DNA from: Proluteimonas luteida
GTDB lineage: Bacteria; Pseudomonadota; Gammaproteobacteria; Xanthomonadales; Xanthomonadaceae
Direction: 5' to 3'
Assembly: GCF_021191695.1 (NCBI RefSeq)
Contig: NZ_JAIWPT010000002.1
Location: forward strand, 1-64,000
Length of the DNA stretch: 64,000 nt
This document shows, one piece after another, positions 9,984-23,844 of this stretch. Both the position numbers and the translations under genes were made by a program. Every line of letters starts with the position of its first letter. Positions within the stretch are counted from its first letter, which is position 1. Under the pieces are notes generated by a model that worked only from the letters and a program-made list of their open reading frames with translations, did not search any database and was not told the origin of the DNA.

Positions 9984-10870
9984 GCCGCCTTGGGCCGTCC
10001 GAACAGCGGCAGCCAGGCATCGCCGGGCGTATCGGTCGACAGCATGGCCGCACGCACGCCGCGCGCATGCAGCATCGCCAGCGCGGCATCGAGCGGATCG
10101 GCGAACGCCTGCCGCCAGCGCGCGCGCTGCGGCGCGGCGGCGAGGTCCAGTTCGAGCCGGTTGCCGTCCTGGGTGAAGGCGAGCCGCCTGCGCGGCGGCT
10201 CGCGTTCCAGCGGGTCGCTGAGCAGCAGCACCAGCACCTCGTTGTGCGCGGCCAGTGCGGTCCAGCGTTCGGGCGCGATCGCGGCCACGCTGCCGGGGTC
10301 GGCCAGCACCAGCATCCGCGAGCCGGGGCGCAGCAGGCGCCGGGCATGGTCGAGCGCGACCGCGAGGCCCAGGTCGTCGGCCGGCGGCGCGGTGTACCAG
10401 CGCACCAGCGCGTCGAGTACGCGCAAGGCGCCGCGCGGGCCGTTGCCCGGCGGCACCGGCGGTTCGGACACGGTGCCGCGCAACGCGGCGATACGGTCGC
10501 CCTCGGCCACCGCGGCCCAGGCGGCGATCGCGCCGGCGCGCGCCGCCTGCACCGACTTGAAGCGTTGCCGGGTGCCGAAATACAGCGCCGGGGCAGTATC
10601 GGCGACGATCAGGCTCAGGCGTTCGCGCTCGACCTGGAAGGTCTTGGTATGCGCGCGCCCGGTGCGCGCGGTGACCCGCCAGTCGATGTGGCGGGCATCG
10701 TCGCCGGCCACGTACTCGCGCGACTCGGCGTATTCCATGCCATGCCCGCGCTGCAAGGCCAGCGCCTGCTGGCGCACGCCCGCGCTCGCCCGCCGCGCGC
10801 CGCCACGCCCACGCGGCACCGTCCGCAACGCGAGCAGTTCGGCCAGCGTGGGCACGATGCCCTCGTTCAC
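9980..10870 (-). CDS. DUF58 domain-containing protein
   Basis: Encodes 296 residues, cytosolic by composition. The DUF58 signature is clear: GMEYAESREYVAGDDARHID followed by WRVTARTGRAHTKTFQVERE at about residues 44-82, then a VWA-like fold with LIVADTAPALYFGTRQRFKS. DUF58 proteins are encoded directly after MoxR AAA+ ATPases and are believed to be their partner; the biochemical role is not established. The start at 10870 follows a 112-bp gap holding a palindromic repeat pair that separates it from moxR, unlike the tight overlaps farther down the operon. Confidence 0.87.
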   Translation of the reverse strand: MNEGIVPTLAELLALRTVPRGRGGARRASAGVRQQALALQRGHGMEYAESREYVAGDDARHIDWRVTARTGRAHTKTFQVERERLSLIVADTAPALYFGTRQRFKSVQAARAGAIAAWAAVAEGDRIAALRGTVSEPPVPPGNGPRGALRVLDALVRWYTAPPADDLGLAVALDHARRLLRPGSRMLVLADPGSVAAIAPERWTALAAHNEVLVLLLSDPLEREPPRRRLAFTQDGNRLELDLAAAPQRARWRQAFADPLDAALAMLHARGVRAAMLSTDTPGDAWLPLFGRPKAA

Positions 10871-10882
10871 GCGAGGCTACCC

Positions 10883-10961
10883 GTAGGAGCGCCCCTTGGG
10901 CGCGATGCGTTTTTCGACCTCCGGCGCGGCCAAGAGCATCGCGCCCAAGAGGCGCTCCTAC
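10883..10961. repeat. Inverted pair of GTAGGAGCGCC-type palindromic repeats
   Basis: GTAGGAGCGCCCCTTGGGCG with GATGC at 10883-10908 faces its near reverse complement, GCATCGCGCCCAAGAGGCG, ending CTCCTAC at 10961. The pair could form a long stem in the transcript between moxR and the DUF58 gene. This is the only copy of this family seen in the window. Confidence 0.85.
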
Positions 10962-10982
10962 AAAAGCAGCTCGCCGCACGGA

Positions 10983-12002
<1,020 letters not shown>

Positions 12003-12114
12003 TGTCGGCGCCCACTGCGCCAGGCCCAGTTTGACCGGTCCTGCCCGGCTTGGTTCAACCGCAGCGAAACGGGGCGCGCGCTGCGCCGGTTCCGGAGACG
12101 GGAGCAGGAATGGA

Positions 12115-12136
12115 AACGGGGCCCGAAGGCCCCGTT
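12115..12136 (-). terminator. Probable terminator of the pilMNOPQ operon
   Basis: A perfect 9-bp stem AACGGGGCC / GGCCCCGTT with a short CGAA-type loop lies 26 bases past the pilQ stop. Read on the minus strand it is followed by TTTCC, so the U-tract is short. It lies in the 159-base gap between pilQ and moxR. Confidence 0.65.
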
Positions 12137-12161
12137 CGATGCAACTGCCGCAGTGGTCGAC

Positions 12162-14042
12162 TCAACCCGCCGGACGCTGCGCGACCCGCATGACCTTCGG
12201 GGTCACGAAGATCAGCAATTCGGCTTTTTCCTTCTCACGGGTCCGGCTCTTGAACAGGTTGCCGAGGATCGGCAGATCGCCAAGGAACGGCACCTTCGAC
12301 AGATCGTTGGTGTCACGGAACTCGTAGACGCCGCCGATCGCAACGGTCTGGCCATCGTCGACCAGCACCGCAGTCGTCACGTTGCGCTTGCTGATCAGCG
12401 GCACCCGGCCGATTTCGGAGTAAACCTCGTAACCTTGGATCTCATCTTTCTTGATGTCCATCGCCAGGAACACACGGCCGTCGTTGGTAATCGTAGGCGT
12501 GACCTTGAGCTCGAGCAGCACGTCCTTGAACTCGACCGTCGGAATACTATTGCTCTGGCCACCGGTCACAGTAATGTAGCCGACTTCCTGGCCTTGGCTG
12601 ATCGTCGCCTCGCGCTGGTTGCTGGTGACGATGCGCGGATTGGAGATCACCTCACCGCGACCTTCGCGCTGCAGCGCAGACAGTTCGACGTTCCAGTCGA
12701 TGCTATTGCCGAGGATGGTGAAGCCAAGCGCCGGCGCACCACCCTGCAGCGCCGGCAGACTGACATTGAGCCCGTTGCCGACACCGCCATTCGAGCCAAG
12801 GGCGCCACCGAAATCGACGCGGTCCGCACTGCCGCTGACCCCAAACTTGGCACCGATATCCCGCGCAAACGATTCGTTGGCGATGACGATACGGGCCTCG
12901 ATGACCACCTGGTCGACCGGCTTGTCGAGCAGGTCCACCAGGCGCCGGACTTCAGCCACCCGCTGCGGGATGTCGATGACCAGCAGGGTGTTGGTGCGGC
13001 GGTCGAAGCTGATACTGCCGCGCGAGGACAGGAAGCCGCGGTTCTGCGAGTTGCCGCCACCGCCACCGCCACCGCCGCTCTTGCTCTCGTCGGTCAACAG
13101 CTTGGCCACGTCCTCGGCATTGCCGTAGCTGATCGGGATGTACTCGGTGACCATCTCCGCGCGCTCTTCGATCGCCAGGCGCGCATCCTCGCGGGCCTGC
13201 TCGAACTGCGCGATCTCGCTCTGCGGGGCCACCCAGATCACGTTGCCGCTGCGGCGCTTGTCCAGGCCCTTGGCCTGCAGCACGATGTCCAGCGCCTGGT
13301 CCCACGGCACGTTGGTCAGGCGCAGGGTCGCGCTGCCGCCGACGCTGTCGCTGGCGACGATGTTGAGGTCGGACTCGTCGGCGATCAGCTGCAGCACCGT
13401 GCGCACCGGGATGTCCTGGAAGTTGAACGTCACCGGGGAGCCGCTGTAGGCGCGCGCGCCCGGGATGTCGGCACTGGATGCCTGGCCCATCGTCGCCGCG
13501 GTGCTGGCGGCGCCGACCGCGCGGTCGGTGGCCGCGGCGCGCGGCACGATCTCGACGATGTAGTCGCGGCCGGTCTGGTAGGCCAGCGGTTCGAAGTTGC
13601 CCTGCGCGCTGAGCACGATCTGCGCACCGTCCGCCCCTTCGCGGGCGTCGATGCGCTGCACCGGCGTGGCGAAGTCGGTGACGTTCAGCGGCCGCTGCAG
13701 GCTGGCCGGCAGCGTCGCGCTGCCGAGGTTGACGATCACGCTGCCGCCCTGCGTGCGCAGGTCGGGCGCGGCGCCATCGCCGTCGAAACGCAGGATCAGC
13801 TTGCCGGAGCCGCCGTCGCCGCGCCGGAAATCGACGTCGGTCACCGACACCGCCGGTACCGCCGCGGTGGCCGCCTGGGCCATGGCAAAGGTGTGGCTGC
13901 CACCCTGCGCCGCCGCGGGCTGCGCCGCATGGACGCCCCCGAAGGCGGCGATCGAACCGATCGCCAGGCCGAGCAGTCCGGCCCGCATCGGGCTCCGGAC
14001 GCGATTCGGCTGCGGGCGTCGCGCGTTGCTAACGGTCATCAT
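12162..14042 (-). CDS. pilQ: Type IV pilus outer-membrane secretin PilQ
   Basis: Encodes about 626 residues. PilQ forms the outer-membrane channel for the pilus. A signal peptide (GLLGLAIGSIAAFGGVHAAQ) is followed by an AMIN domain, the STN/N0 domain (SPVTFNFQDIPVRTVLQLIA), an N1 domain and the secretin core, ending with VGEYEF-like YEFRDTNDLSKVPFLGDLPI and the terminal LLIFVTPKVM. A run of eight to nine glycines interrupts the N1-region loop near residue 325, encoded by a CCGCCA-type repeat (about 13063-13083). The start at 14042 is preferred over ATG 14057 (which overlaps the pilP stop) because GAGGGGA lies just upstream; ATG 14039 is adjacent and also possible. Last gene of pilMNOPQ. Confidence 0.96.
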   Translation of the reverse strand: MMTVSNARRPQPNRVRSPMRAGLLGLAIGSIAAFGGVHAAQPAAAQGGSHTFAMAQAATAAVPAVSVTDVDFRRGDGGSGKLILRFDGDGAAPDLRTQGGSVIVNLGSATLPASLQRPLNVTDFATPVQRIDAREGADGAQIVLSAQGNFEPLAYQTGRDYIVEIVPRAAATDRAVGAASTAATMGQASSADIPGARAYSGSPVTFNFQDIPVRTVLQLIADESDLNIVASDSVGGSATLRLTNVPWDQALDIVLQAKGLDKRRSGNVIWVAPQSEIAQFEQAREDARLAIEERAEMVTEYIPISYGNAEDVAKLLTDESKSGGGGGGGGNSQNRGFLSSRGSISFDRRTNTLLVIDIPQRVAEVRRLVDLLDKPVDQVVIEARIVIANESFARDIGAKFGVSGSADRVDFGGALGSNGGVGNGLNVSLPALQGGAPALGFTILGNSIDWNVELSALQREGRGEVISNPRIVTSNQREATISQGQEVGYITVTGGQSNSIPTVEFKDVLLELKVTPTITNDGRVFLAMDIKKDEIQGYEVYSEIGRVPLISKRNVTTAVLVDDGQTVAIGGVYEFRDTNDLSKVPFLGDLPILGNLFKSRTREKEKAELLIFVTPKVMRVAQRPAG

Positions 14043-14053
14043 GCTTCCCCTCA

Positions 14054-14593
14054 TCATTTGTCTTCAAGCGCGATCGACGCAGGCCGTTCCAGCCAGCCGC
14101 CTGCCCCGTCGGGAACGAGTTCCACCAGTTCGATCCGGTCTGCACTGACCGAGGTGACCCGGCCGTCATTCTGTCCCAGGTAGTCACCCGGCGCGACGCG
14201 GTGGGTGATCTTGTCCGGCGCCAGCAGCAGCGCCACCATGCGCGGTCCCGTGTGCAGGGTGCCGACCATGCCCAGGCTGTCGAGCGGGAACTGCTCCAGC
14301 GTCTGCTTGCGGCGGTTCGAATCCGGGCGCGGACCGCTGCCGCTGTCGGCATCGGTGAACGCGTCGCTGAAGGGATCGCGGATCCCCTGCGCGGAGTACT
14401 CGAAGGTCTCGAACTGCTGCATCACCGGCAGCGGATCGAGCGGCGGCGCGGGCCGCATGCGCACCTCCTCGACCCACTGCTGCAGGTTCGGCGCACCGCC
14501 CGGCTTGCTGGTGATGCCGCGACCGCAACCGGTCGCCAGCAGCACGGCCGCGGCCATCGCCAGTGCACCGCCGATCTTGGGATTGATGCTCAT
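14054..14593 (-). CDS. pilP: Type IV pilus lipoprotein PilP
   Basis: Encodes 179 residues with a lipoprotein signal peptide; the lipobox LLATGC puts the lipidated cysteine at residue 23. The rest is the PilP pattern: a proline-rich linker with RMRPAPPLDPLPVMQQFETF, then the motif YSAQGIRDPF and a C-terminal homology region domain (HTGPRMVALLLAPDKITHRV, VAPGDYLGQNDGRV). PilP links the inner-membrane PilN/PilO pair to the PilQ secretin. Start and stop overlap the neighbouring pil genes by ATGA on both sides. Confidence 0.94.
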   Translation of the reverse strand: MSINPKIGGALAMAAAVLLATGCGRGITSKPGGAPNLQQWVEEVRMRPAPPLDPLPVMQQFETFEYSAQGIRDPFSDAFTDADSGSGPRPDSNRRKQTLEQFPLDSLGMVGTLHTGPRMVALLLAPDKITHRVAPGDYLGQNDGRVTSVSADRIELVELVPDGAGGWLERPASIALEDK

Positions 14594-15267
14594 CAGCGCG
14601 CTCCTCCGGCAGCCGCGGCGGCCTGCTCCTGCGCCGCGGTCTCTTCCTCGTCGAGGTAGCGGTAGGTCTTGACGGTACCGACCAGCTCGAGGCTCGAGTT
14701 CGGGCCGATCGCGGACAGGGTGTTGTTGCCGCCGCCACCGCGGGGCTTCAGCGAGATGTCGTGCATGGTCATGATGACCACGCGCGGCAGCGACGCGACG
14801 CCGCTGACGAAGGCGCCGAACTGGTGGTAGGTGCCGACCATGCGCAGCGCGATCGGCTGCTCGGCGTAGAACTCCTTGGGCGCCTCTTCGCCGGGCTTGA
14901 ACAGGTCGTTCTGGATGCCGGTGGCGATCGCCGTCTGCGAGATGTCGGTGATCAGGTCGGGCATCTCGGTGCGGCTGGGCAGCTGGCGCAGCATCTGCTG
15001 CAGCTGCTGCTCCATCTGCGCGAGCTGCTGCTTGAGCGGCTCGAGGTTGGCGGCGCGGCCCTGCTTGGTCTCGAAGTCCTGGCGCAGCGTGGCTTCCTGC
15101 GATTCCAGGCTCTTGAGCTGGTCGCCCTTCTCGCGCGTCAGCACGTACCACAGCAACCCGAACACCAGCAGCCCGACCAGCACGCAGGCGCCGATCTTGT
15201 ACTCCAGCGGCCAGGCGCCGGCATTGTTGATGTCCAGCTCGCGCAGCGACATTTTCTTCTTGCTCAC
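14593..15267 (-). CDS. pilO: Type IV pilus inner-membrane protein PilO
   Basis: Encodes 224 residues. Short cytoplasmic N-terminus, one transmembrane helix (IGACVLVGLLVFGLLWYVL, about residues 25-43), a coiled-coil stretch (LKSLESQEATLRQDFETKQG; LKQQLAQMEQQLQQMLRQLP) and a ferredoxin-like periplasmic domain containing GTYHQFGAFVSGVASLPRVV. PilO pairs with PilN to form the alignment complex between PilM and PilP/PilQ. The start codon is GTG at 15267, overlapping the pilN stop, with AAGGAG seven bases upstream. Confidence 0.95.
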   Translation of the reverse strand: MSKKKMSLRELDINNAGAWPLEYKIGACVLVGLLVFGLLWYVLTREKGDQLKSLESQEATLRQDFETKQGRAANLEPLKQQLAQMEQQLQQMLRQLPSRTEMPDLITDISQTAIATGIQNDLFKPGEEAPKEFYAEQPIALRMVGTYHQFGAFVSGVASLPRVVIMTMHDISLKPRGGGGNNTLSAIGPNSSLELVGTVKTYRYLDEEETAAQEQAAAAAGGAR

Positions 15268-15943
15268 GAGGCGGCTCCTTCATCGCTGGCGGCCGGAGCG
15301 GCGGGTTCCGCAGGCGTGGCGGCCGGATCGGCTGCATCTTCGGACGCGGCGGCCTCGGCCGGCCCGGTGTCCGTCTCGTCCGCGTCGCCCTCGGCCTTCT
15401 TGTCCGGCGTCGACAGCTGCACGCTGAGCTGGAACGAATACGGCAGGCCCGCCACGCCGTCCTTCGCCTCGATCACCGACAGCCGCGGGCTCTTCATCCA
15501 GCCCGAGCTCTCCAGGTTGCGCATGTAGTTGCTGACCCGCGCGTTGGACTGCGAACGCCCCTCGAGCGTCAGCGTCTGGCCTTCCTGCTTGAGCGAGGTC
15601 AGCAGCACGCCGTCGGGAATCGTGCGCACCAGCGAATCGAACAGGTGGACCATCTGCGAGCGGTTGCCCTGCAACTGCTCGATGACGTCCTTGCGCGCCA
15701 GCAGCCGGCCCTTCTGCCGGTCGAGCTCGTCGATCTCGGCGATCTGCTTGTCGACCTCGGCGATCTGCTGCTGCAGGAACGCGTTGCGGGCCTGCTGGCC
15801 GCTGATCTGGCCGTTGTAGTACATGTTGACCAGGAACCACAGCACCAGCCCCGCCAGTACCGCGAGGGCGATCATCATGCCGAACTCTTTCTGCCGCAGC
15901 TTGCGCCGTTCGGCGCGCCACGGGAGGAGGTTGATCCGTGCCA

Positions 15944-15944
<1 letters not shown>
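15264..15944 (-). CDS. pilN: Type IV pilus inner-membrane protein PilN
   Basis: Encodes 226 residues. The N-terminal MARINLLPWR is the conserved cytoplasmic peptide that docks into PilM. It is followed by one transmembrane helix (MMIALAVLAGLVLWFLVNMYY), a coiled coil (QQQIAEVDKQIAEIDELDRQ) and a periplasmic ferredoxin-like domain (VRTIPDGVLLTSLKQEGQTL). An Ala/Glu/Asp-rich tail of about 40 residues is low-complexity and probably disordered. Overlaps pilM and pilO by four bases each. Confidence 0.95.
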
Positions 15945-17026
<1,082 letters not shown>

Positions 17027-17053
17027 TTATGCGCGCCTCGTGTCCCGGCGCAT

Positions 17054-17082
17054 TAGATAACGGACTTTGTGGCCGATGGCAA
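17054..17082 (-). promoter_or_regulatory. Candidate sigma-70 promoter of pilMNOPQ
   Basis: On the minus strand TTGCCA (17082-17077) is followed after 17 bases by TATCTA (17059-17054), which overlaps TCTAAT two bases further on. The -35 match is 5 of 6; the -10 is either weak at ideal spacing or good (TCTAAT) at 19 bases. It lies about 50 bases before the chosen pilM start. Confidence 0.5.
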
Positions 17083-17210
17083 CCATTGATGGGGGGGCGG
17101 ACAACCGGAACTGCAAGCCCGGGCACACTTCCGGGGCAGGCGAACCCCGGTTTGACGCACCGCCCGCTGCCGGCCCGGCCGGGCAGTGGGGCGCGGGCGG
17201 GCCGGTCCCC

Positions 17211-17216
17211 TATACT
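17211..17216 (+). promoter_or_regulatory. Candidate -10 element (TATACT) for the PBP1A gene
   Basis: TATACT lies 48 bases before the preferred ATG at 17264 and only eight bases before the in-frame ATG at 17225. Transcription would therefore begin at or near 17225, which argues for the downstream start. No good -35 is seen. The same TATACT appears upstream of pilS (44313) and of the kinase gene at 50936. Confidence 0.45.
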
Positions 17217-17263
17217 TGCCCGCGATGAGAAACGACCCCGATACCGCAGGAAACCCGCCCCGC

Positions 17264-19801
17264 ATGTCCCGATTCCGCCGTGTGCTGCGCTGGGGCCTGG
17301 TCGCCGCGCTTGTCCTTGCCATCCTCGGCGCGGTCGCCGCCGGCATCCTGTATGCCGCCGTCGCGTCGAAGCTGCCCGATGTCACCTCGCTGCGCGATGT
17401 CGAGATGCAGGAGCCGATGTACGTCTACGCCAGGGACGGCCGGCTGATCGCCCTGTTCGGCGAGACCCGCCGCTACCCGGTCAAGATCGAGGACGTGCCC
17501 GAGCGGCTCAAGCAGGCCTTCCTCGCCACCGAGGATGCGCGCTTCTACGAGCACGACGGCATCGACTACCGCGGCGTGGCGCGCGCGCTGTGGCTGCTGG
17601 CCACGACCGACGACCGGCGCGTGCCCGGCGGCTCGACGATCACCCAGCAGGTCGCGCGCCAGTTCTTCCTGAGTTCGGAGTACAGCTTCACCCGCAAGTT
17701 CGCCGAGATGCTGCTGGCGCGCAAGATGGAGCGGCAGCTGACCAAGGACCAGATCTTCGAGCTGTATCTCAACAAGAGCTTCTTCGGCAACCGCGCCTAC
17801 GGCGTGGCCGCGGCCGCGGAGTTCTATTTCGGCAAGTCGCTGGACCAGCTGGAACTCGACGAGATGGCCTCGCTGGCCGCCATCCCCAAGTTCCCGTCGA
17901 GCGGCAACCCGATCAGCAACCCCGAGCGCGCCCGCGAACGCCGCGACGTCTACGTGCTGGCCCGGATGCAGGATCTGGGCTACATCAGCGCCGTGGAGGC
18001 CACCGCCGCGCGCGCGGTGGAGATGCATGCCCGGCCGCACGAACGCCCGATCGAGGTCTACGCACCCTACGTGGCCGAGATGGTGCGGCTGGAGATGGTC
18101 GCCCGCTACGGCGGCGACGTACTGACCAAGGGCTACCACGTCACCACGACGATCGACCCGACGATGCAGGCGGCCGCCGAGCTGGCCGTGCGCAGCGGGC
18201 TGGCGGCCTACGACCATCGCCACGGCTGGGTCAAGCCGGACCAGACCTTCGAGCTCGCCGCCGACGAGGACGCGGCGACGACCGCCGCGCGGCTGCGCGG
18301 CATTCCCGCGCAGGGCGGCCTGCTGCCGGCGATCGTGGTCCGCAGCGGCAACAACACCGCGGACGTCGTGCTCGCCGATGGCAGCACCGTGACCCTCGAT
18401 GCGGCAGCGAGCCGCTGGACCGGCCGCAACCCCGCCGCGCTGCTCGCCCGCGGCGACCTGACCCGCGTGCGCCGGGTCGAGACCGCCGCCAAGGCGCCCG
18501 CCGGTGCGGACGCCGACGCGCCGCCGCCACCGCCGGTGGTGACCTGGCAGCTCGACCAGCTGCCGCGCGCGCAGGCCACGCTGGTGTCGATGGAACCGGA
18601 CAACGGCGCGGTGCGCGCGCTGATCGGCGGTTTCAGCTTCGCCGGCAGCAACTTCAACCGCGCCACCCAGTCGCGGCGCCAGCCCGGCTCCAGCTTCAAG
18701 CCCTTCATCTTCGCCGCCGCATTCGAGAAGGGCTACAACCCGGCGTCGATCGTGCTCGACGCGCCGGTGCTGTTCCGCATGCGCCGCGGCCAGGACTGGC
18801 GGCCGCAGAACTCGGACGGCCGCTTCGTCGGGCCGATGCGCCTGCGCGAGGCGCTGGTGCAGTCGCGCAACCTGGTCGCGGTGCGCCTGCTCGATTCGAT
18901 CGGCGTCGACTACGCGCGCGGCTATATCAGCGCGTTCGGCTTCGACGAGGCGCAGCTGCCACCGAACCTGTCGATCTCGCTCGGCACGCCGTCGCTGACG
19001 CCGATCGACATCACCCGCGGCTATGCGGTGTTCGCCAACGGCGGGTTCCGGGTCACGCCGTGGTTCATCGACGAGGTCCGCGACCGCGAAGGCACGCTGA
19101 TCTACAAGGAGAATCCGCCGACCGCGTGCCGGACCTGCGCCAGCGGCGGCACGCCGGGCCAGCCCGCGACGCCGTCGACGGTCGTCGACGGCTTCGACCT
19201 GGGTCCCGCGCCGAGCGCGCCTGCGCCGCAGCCCGTCGCCACCGCCCCGGAGGTGCCGGCGGCGGCACCGGAAGCCGCGCCGGCAGCGCGCGAGGACGGC
19301 GCCGAACCGGTGCTGGCGCCGCGGGCGATCGACGACCGCATCGCCTACCAGATGATCTCGATGATGCGCGACGTGGTCCGCCGCGGCACCGGCAGCGCCG
19401 CGCGCGTGCTCGAGCGCGAGGACATCGGCGGCAAGACCGGCTCGACCAACGACCACCGCGACGCCTGGTTCTCCGGCTTCGGCGGCAACCTGGTGACCTC
19501 GGTCTGGGTCGGGCGCGACGACAACCGCTCGCTCGGCTACCGCGAGTACGGCGGCCGCGCCGCGCTGCCGATCTGGATCGACTTCATGCGCGTCGCGCTG
19601 GCCGACGTGCCGCTGGCGCAGAACGAGCCGCCGGACGGCATGGTCCGGGTCGCGGTGACCGCGGGCGGCCGGCTGCTGCCGACCACGTCCGAAGGCGGCA
19701 TCATCGAGTACGTGAAGGCCGAGGACCTGGAACGCATGGAGTCGGAGATCGACCTGCAGATGGACGACATGCCGGCCGAGGAGGCGTTCGACATCTTCTG
19801 A
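17264..19801 (+). CDS. mrcA: Penicillin-binding protein 1A (bifunctional transglycosylase/transpeptidase)
   Basis: Encodes 845 residues. One N-terminal membrane anchor ([20 protein letters not shown]), then a GT51 glycosyltransferase domain with [16 protein letters not shown] near residue 89 (catalytic Glu) and [15 protein letters not shown]. The transpeptidase domain has SxxK in QPGSSFKPF (near 475), SRN in QSRNLVAV, and KTGST near 724. Between the two lies an OB-like insert typical of PBP1A, and an Ala/Pro-rich insert near 640-680. It polymerises and crosslinks peptidoglycan in the periplasm. The start at 17264 fits family N-termini (MSRFRR) with AGGAAA upstream; ATG 17225 and 17186 are in frame but less likely. 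The usual neighbour of pilMNOPQ. Confidence 0.95.
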   Translation: MSRFRRVLRWGLVAALVLAILGAVAAGILYAAVASKLPDVTSLRDVEMQEPMYVYARDGRLIALFGETRRYPVKIEDVPERLKQAFLATEDARFYEHDGIDYRGVARALWLLATTDDRRVPGGSTITQQVARQFFLSSEYSFTRKFAEMLLARKMERQLTKDQIFELYLNKSFFGNRAYGVAAAAEFYFGKSLDQLELDEMASLAAIPKFPSSGNPISNPERARERRDVYVLARMQDLGYISAVEATAARAVEMHARPHERPIEVYAPYVAEMVRLEMVARYGGDVLTKGYHVTTTIDPTMQAAAELAVRSGLAAYDHRHGWVKPDQTFELAADEDAATTAARLRGIPAQGGLLPAIVVRSGNNTADVVLADGSTVTLDAAASRWTGRNPAALLARGDLTRVRRVETAAKAPAGADADAPPPPPVVTWQLDQLPRAQATLVSMEPDNGAVRALIGGFSFAGSNFNRATQSRRQPGSSFKPFIFAAAFEKGYNPASIVLDAPVLFRMRRGQDWRPQNSDGRFVGPMRLREALVQSRNLVAVRLLDSIGVDYARGYISAFGFDEAQLPPNLSISLGTPSLTPIDITRGYAVFANGGFRVTPWFIDEVRDREGTLIYKENPPTACRTCASGGTPGQPATPSTVVDGFDLGPAPSAPAPQPVATAPEVPAAAPEAAPAAREDGAEPVLAPRAIDDRIAYQMISMMRDVVRRGTGSAARVLEREDIGGKTGSTNDHRDAWFSGFGGNLVTSVWVGRDDNRSLGYREYGGRAALPIWIDFMRVALADVPLAQNEPPDGMVRVAVTAGGRLLPTTSEGGIIEYVKAEDLERMESEIDLQMDDMPAEEAFDIF

Positions 19802-19890
19802 TGTGAACGTCCCCGATGCGAAGCGACGGGCCTGCATTGACCCGTCACGCCGAATGCGTACAGTCGGGGCAGGTCATCGAGGGGAATGGC

Positions 19891-20544
19891 ATGCATCGCG
19901 CCCATCAGCATGCGCAGACGCGCACCCGCGAACGCCGCCACCGTCTCGCCCACGAGGCCGCCCGGCTGATGGCCGAAGGCGGGATCCGCGACTTCCGCCA
20001 GGCCAAGCACAAGGCCGCCGAGCGGCTGGGCATCCACGACGACGCCTCGCTGCCGCGCAACCGCGAGATCGAGGACGCGCTGCGCGAGTACCAGCGGCTG
20101 TTCCTCGGCGACGCGCAGGTCGCGGCGCTGCGCGAGCGCCGCGAGGCGGCACTGCGCGCACTGGAGTTCTTCGCCGGATTCTCGCCGCGCCTCGTCGGCG
20201 CGGTGCTGGAAGGCACCGCGGACGCCAACACGCCGGTACAGCTGCACCTGCACAGCGACGATGCCGATGCGGTTGGCCGGTTCCTCGACGGCCATGGCAT
20301 TCCCGCCGACGCCCGCGACCGGCAACTGCGGCTCGACCGGGCGCGCAGCGCGGACTTCCCGGTCTGGGTGTTCAGCGCCGACGGCCTGGCGTTCGACCTG
20401 ACGGTGCTGCCGCACGACGCGTTGCGCCAGGCACCGCTGTCGAGCGTCGACGAAAAGCCGATGCGCCGCGCCTCGGCGGCGCAACTGCGTGCGCTGCTCG
20501 CCGACGGGGAGATCGCCGCCTACGAAGGCAGCGCCCGCATGTAA
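19891..20544 (+). CDS. Conserved hypothetical protein with a nucleotidyltransferase-like segment
   Basis: Encodes 217 residues. The start at 19891 follows GAGGGGA. The N-terminal half is a charged helical region (RRHRLAHEAARLMAEGGIRD; FRQAKHKAAERLGI; REIEDALREYQRLF). The second half has LVGAVLEGTADANTPVQLHL followed by HSDDADAV, resembling the G-S...D-x-D region of small nucleotidyltransferases but with the acidic residues largely replaced, so catalysis is doubtful. Similar proteins are widespread in gammaproteobacteria without an assigned role. It lies between the PBP1A gene and clpB (convergent). Confidence 0.7.
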   Translation: MHRAHQHAQTRTRERRHRLAHEAARLMAEGGIRDFRQAKHKAAERLGIHDDASLPRNREIEDALREYQRLFLGDAQVAALRERREAALRALEFFAGFSPRLVGAVLEGTADANTPVQLHLHSDDADAVGRFLDGHGIPADARDRQLRLDRARSADFPVWVFSADGLAFDLTVLPHDALRQAPLSSVDEKPMRRASAAQLRALLADGEIAAYEGSARM

Positions 20545-20547
20545 AAG

Positions 20548-20630
20548 GCGGGGCTCGACCCGCCTGTACGGTTTGTTCCTTCCGGATTGCGCCGGACGCG
20601 GTGGCCCACGGCGGTCGAGACCCGCCCCAC
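20548..20630. repeat. Inverted pair of GGCGGGTCTCGACCCGCC-type repeats
   Basis: GGCGGGGCTCGACCCGCC and GGCGGTCGAGACCCGCC are each self-complementary and face each other in the gap between two convergent genes. The same family occurs at 46021, 59518 and 60279. Confidence 0.8.
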
Positions 20631-20641
20631 AGTTCCGGCGC

Positions 20642-23227
<2,586 letters not shown>

Positions 23228-23280
23228 GGGAGACCCCTCGAATATCGAACGTGTCCGGTGGGACACCGGAGATGCTATTC

Positions 23281-23309
23281 AGATTGCGGTGGTGATCGCG
23301 TGATTCAAG
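23281..23309 (-). promoter_or_regulatory. Candidate sigma-32 promoter of clpB
   Basis: On the minus strand CTTGAA (23309-23304) is followed after 14 bases by CCGCAATCT (23289-23281), against the consensus CTTGAA-N13/14-CCCCATnT. The -35 is perfect and the -10 is partial. Its distance of about 50 bases to the clpB start and the heat-shock function of ClpB support it. Confidence 0.6.
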
Positions 23310-23368
23310 ACCGCGGAAGGGCAAGAAATAGCCGGAATGCGGTTGTCGTCGTCGCGCGCGACAGGAAG

Positions 23369-23800
23369 CTACAGGAACCGGTCGCGCGCGTCCGCCGGCG
23401 GCAGCAGGCAGGCCGCGCGCCGCCCGAACCAGCGGTAGCGGTTGCGCGCCAGCCAGCGGTAGCCGGCATCGCGCAGGCCGCGCGGCAGCAACCGCAGCGC
23501 GCCGGCCGCCCGCCACGGCCCGCCGAGGCCGGCCAGCACCGCGATCACCGCATCGCTGTCGCGGCGCGCCCCCGCCGGCCCGACCAGCAGGAACGACACC
23601 GGATCGTCCGGATCGAGCCCGTGGGCCTGCAGCAGCGCGCGCCCGGCGGGCGCCTGCATCGCCGCGAACCGGTAGCGGCCGCGGCGGTCGCGGCGCAGCA
23701 GGAAGCGCACCCAGCCGCTGCACAGCACGCAGACGCCATCGAAGACGATGACTTCCGGCGTCGCCGGATCGGACCGCGGGGCATCGACGTCGGCAGGCAC
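23369..23800 (-). CDS. DCC family thiol-disulfide oxidoreductase-like protein (DUF393)
   Basis: Encodes about 143 residues. The family motif is near the N-terminus: IVFDGVCVLCSGWVRFLL, where Asp-Gly-x-Cys-x-x-Cys gives the DCC name. Further on are RYRFAAMQAPAGRALL and a C-terminal WLARNRYRWFGR typical of the group. The role is unknown; a thioredoxin-like fold and redox activity are presumed from the CxxC. No ATG lies close to the motif. GTG at 23800 is the most economical start, though its Shine-Dalgarno is weak. It diverges from otsB with a 44-base gap. Confidence 0.8.
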   Translation of the reverse strand: MPADVDAPRSDPATPEVIVFDGVCVLCSGWVRFLLRRDRRGRYRFAAMQAPAGRALLQAHGLDPDDPVSFLLVGPAGARRDSDAVIAVLAGLGGPWRAAGALRLLPRGLRDAGYRWLARNRYRWFGRRAACLLPPADARDRFL

Positions 23801-23844
23801 GGATTCACACCGGTTTACGTTTCCCGGCGACAGGATACGCTGCG

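Noticed and set aside
17152..17216. TTGACG at 17153 as -35 for the PBP1A promoter
   Set aside because: It is over 50 bases from the TATACT element, far outside the 16-18 base spacing.
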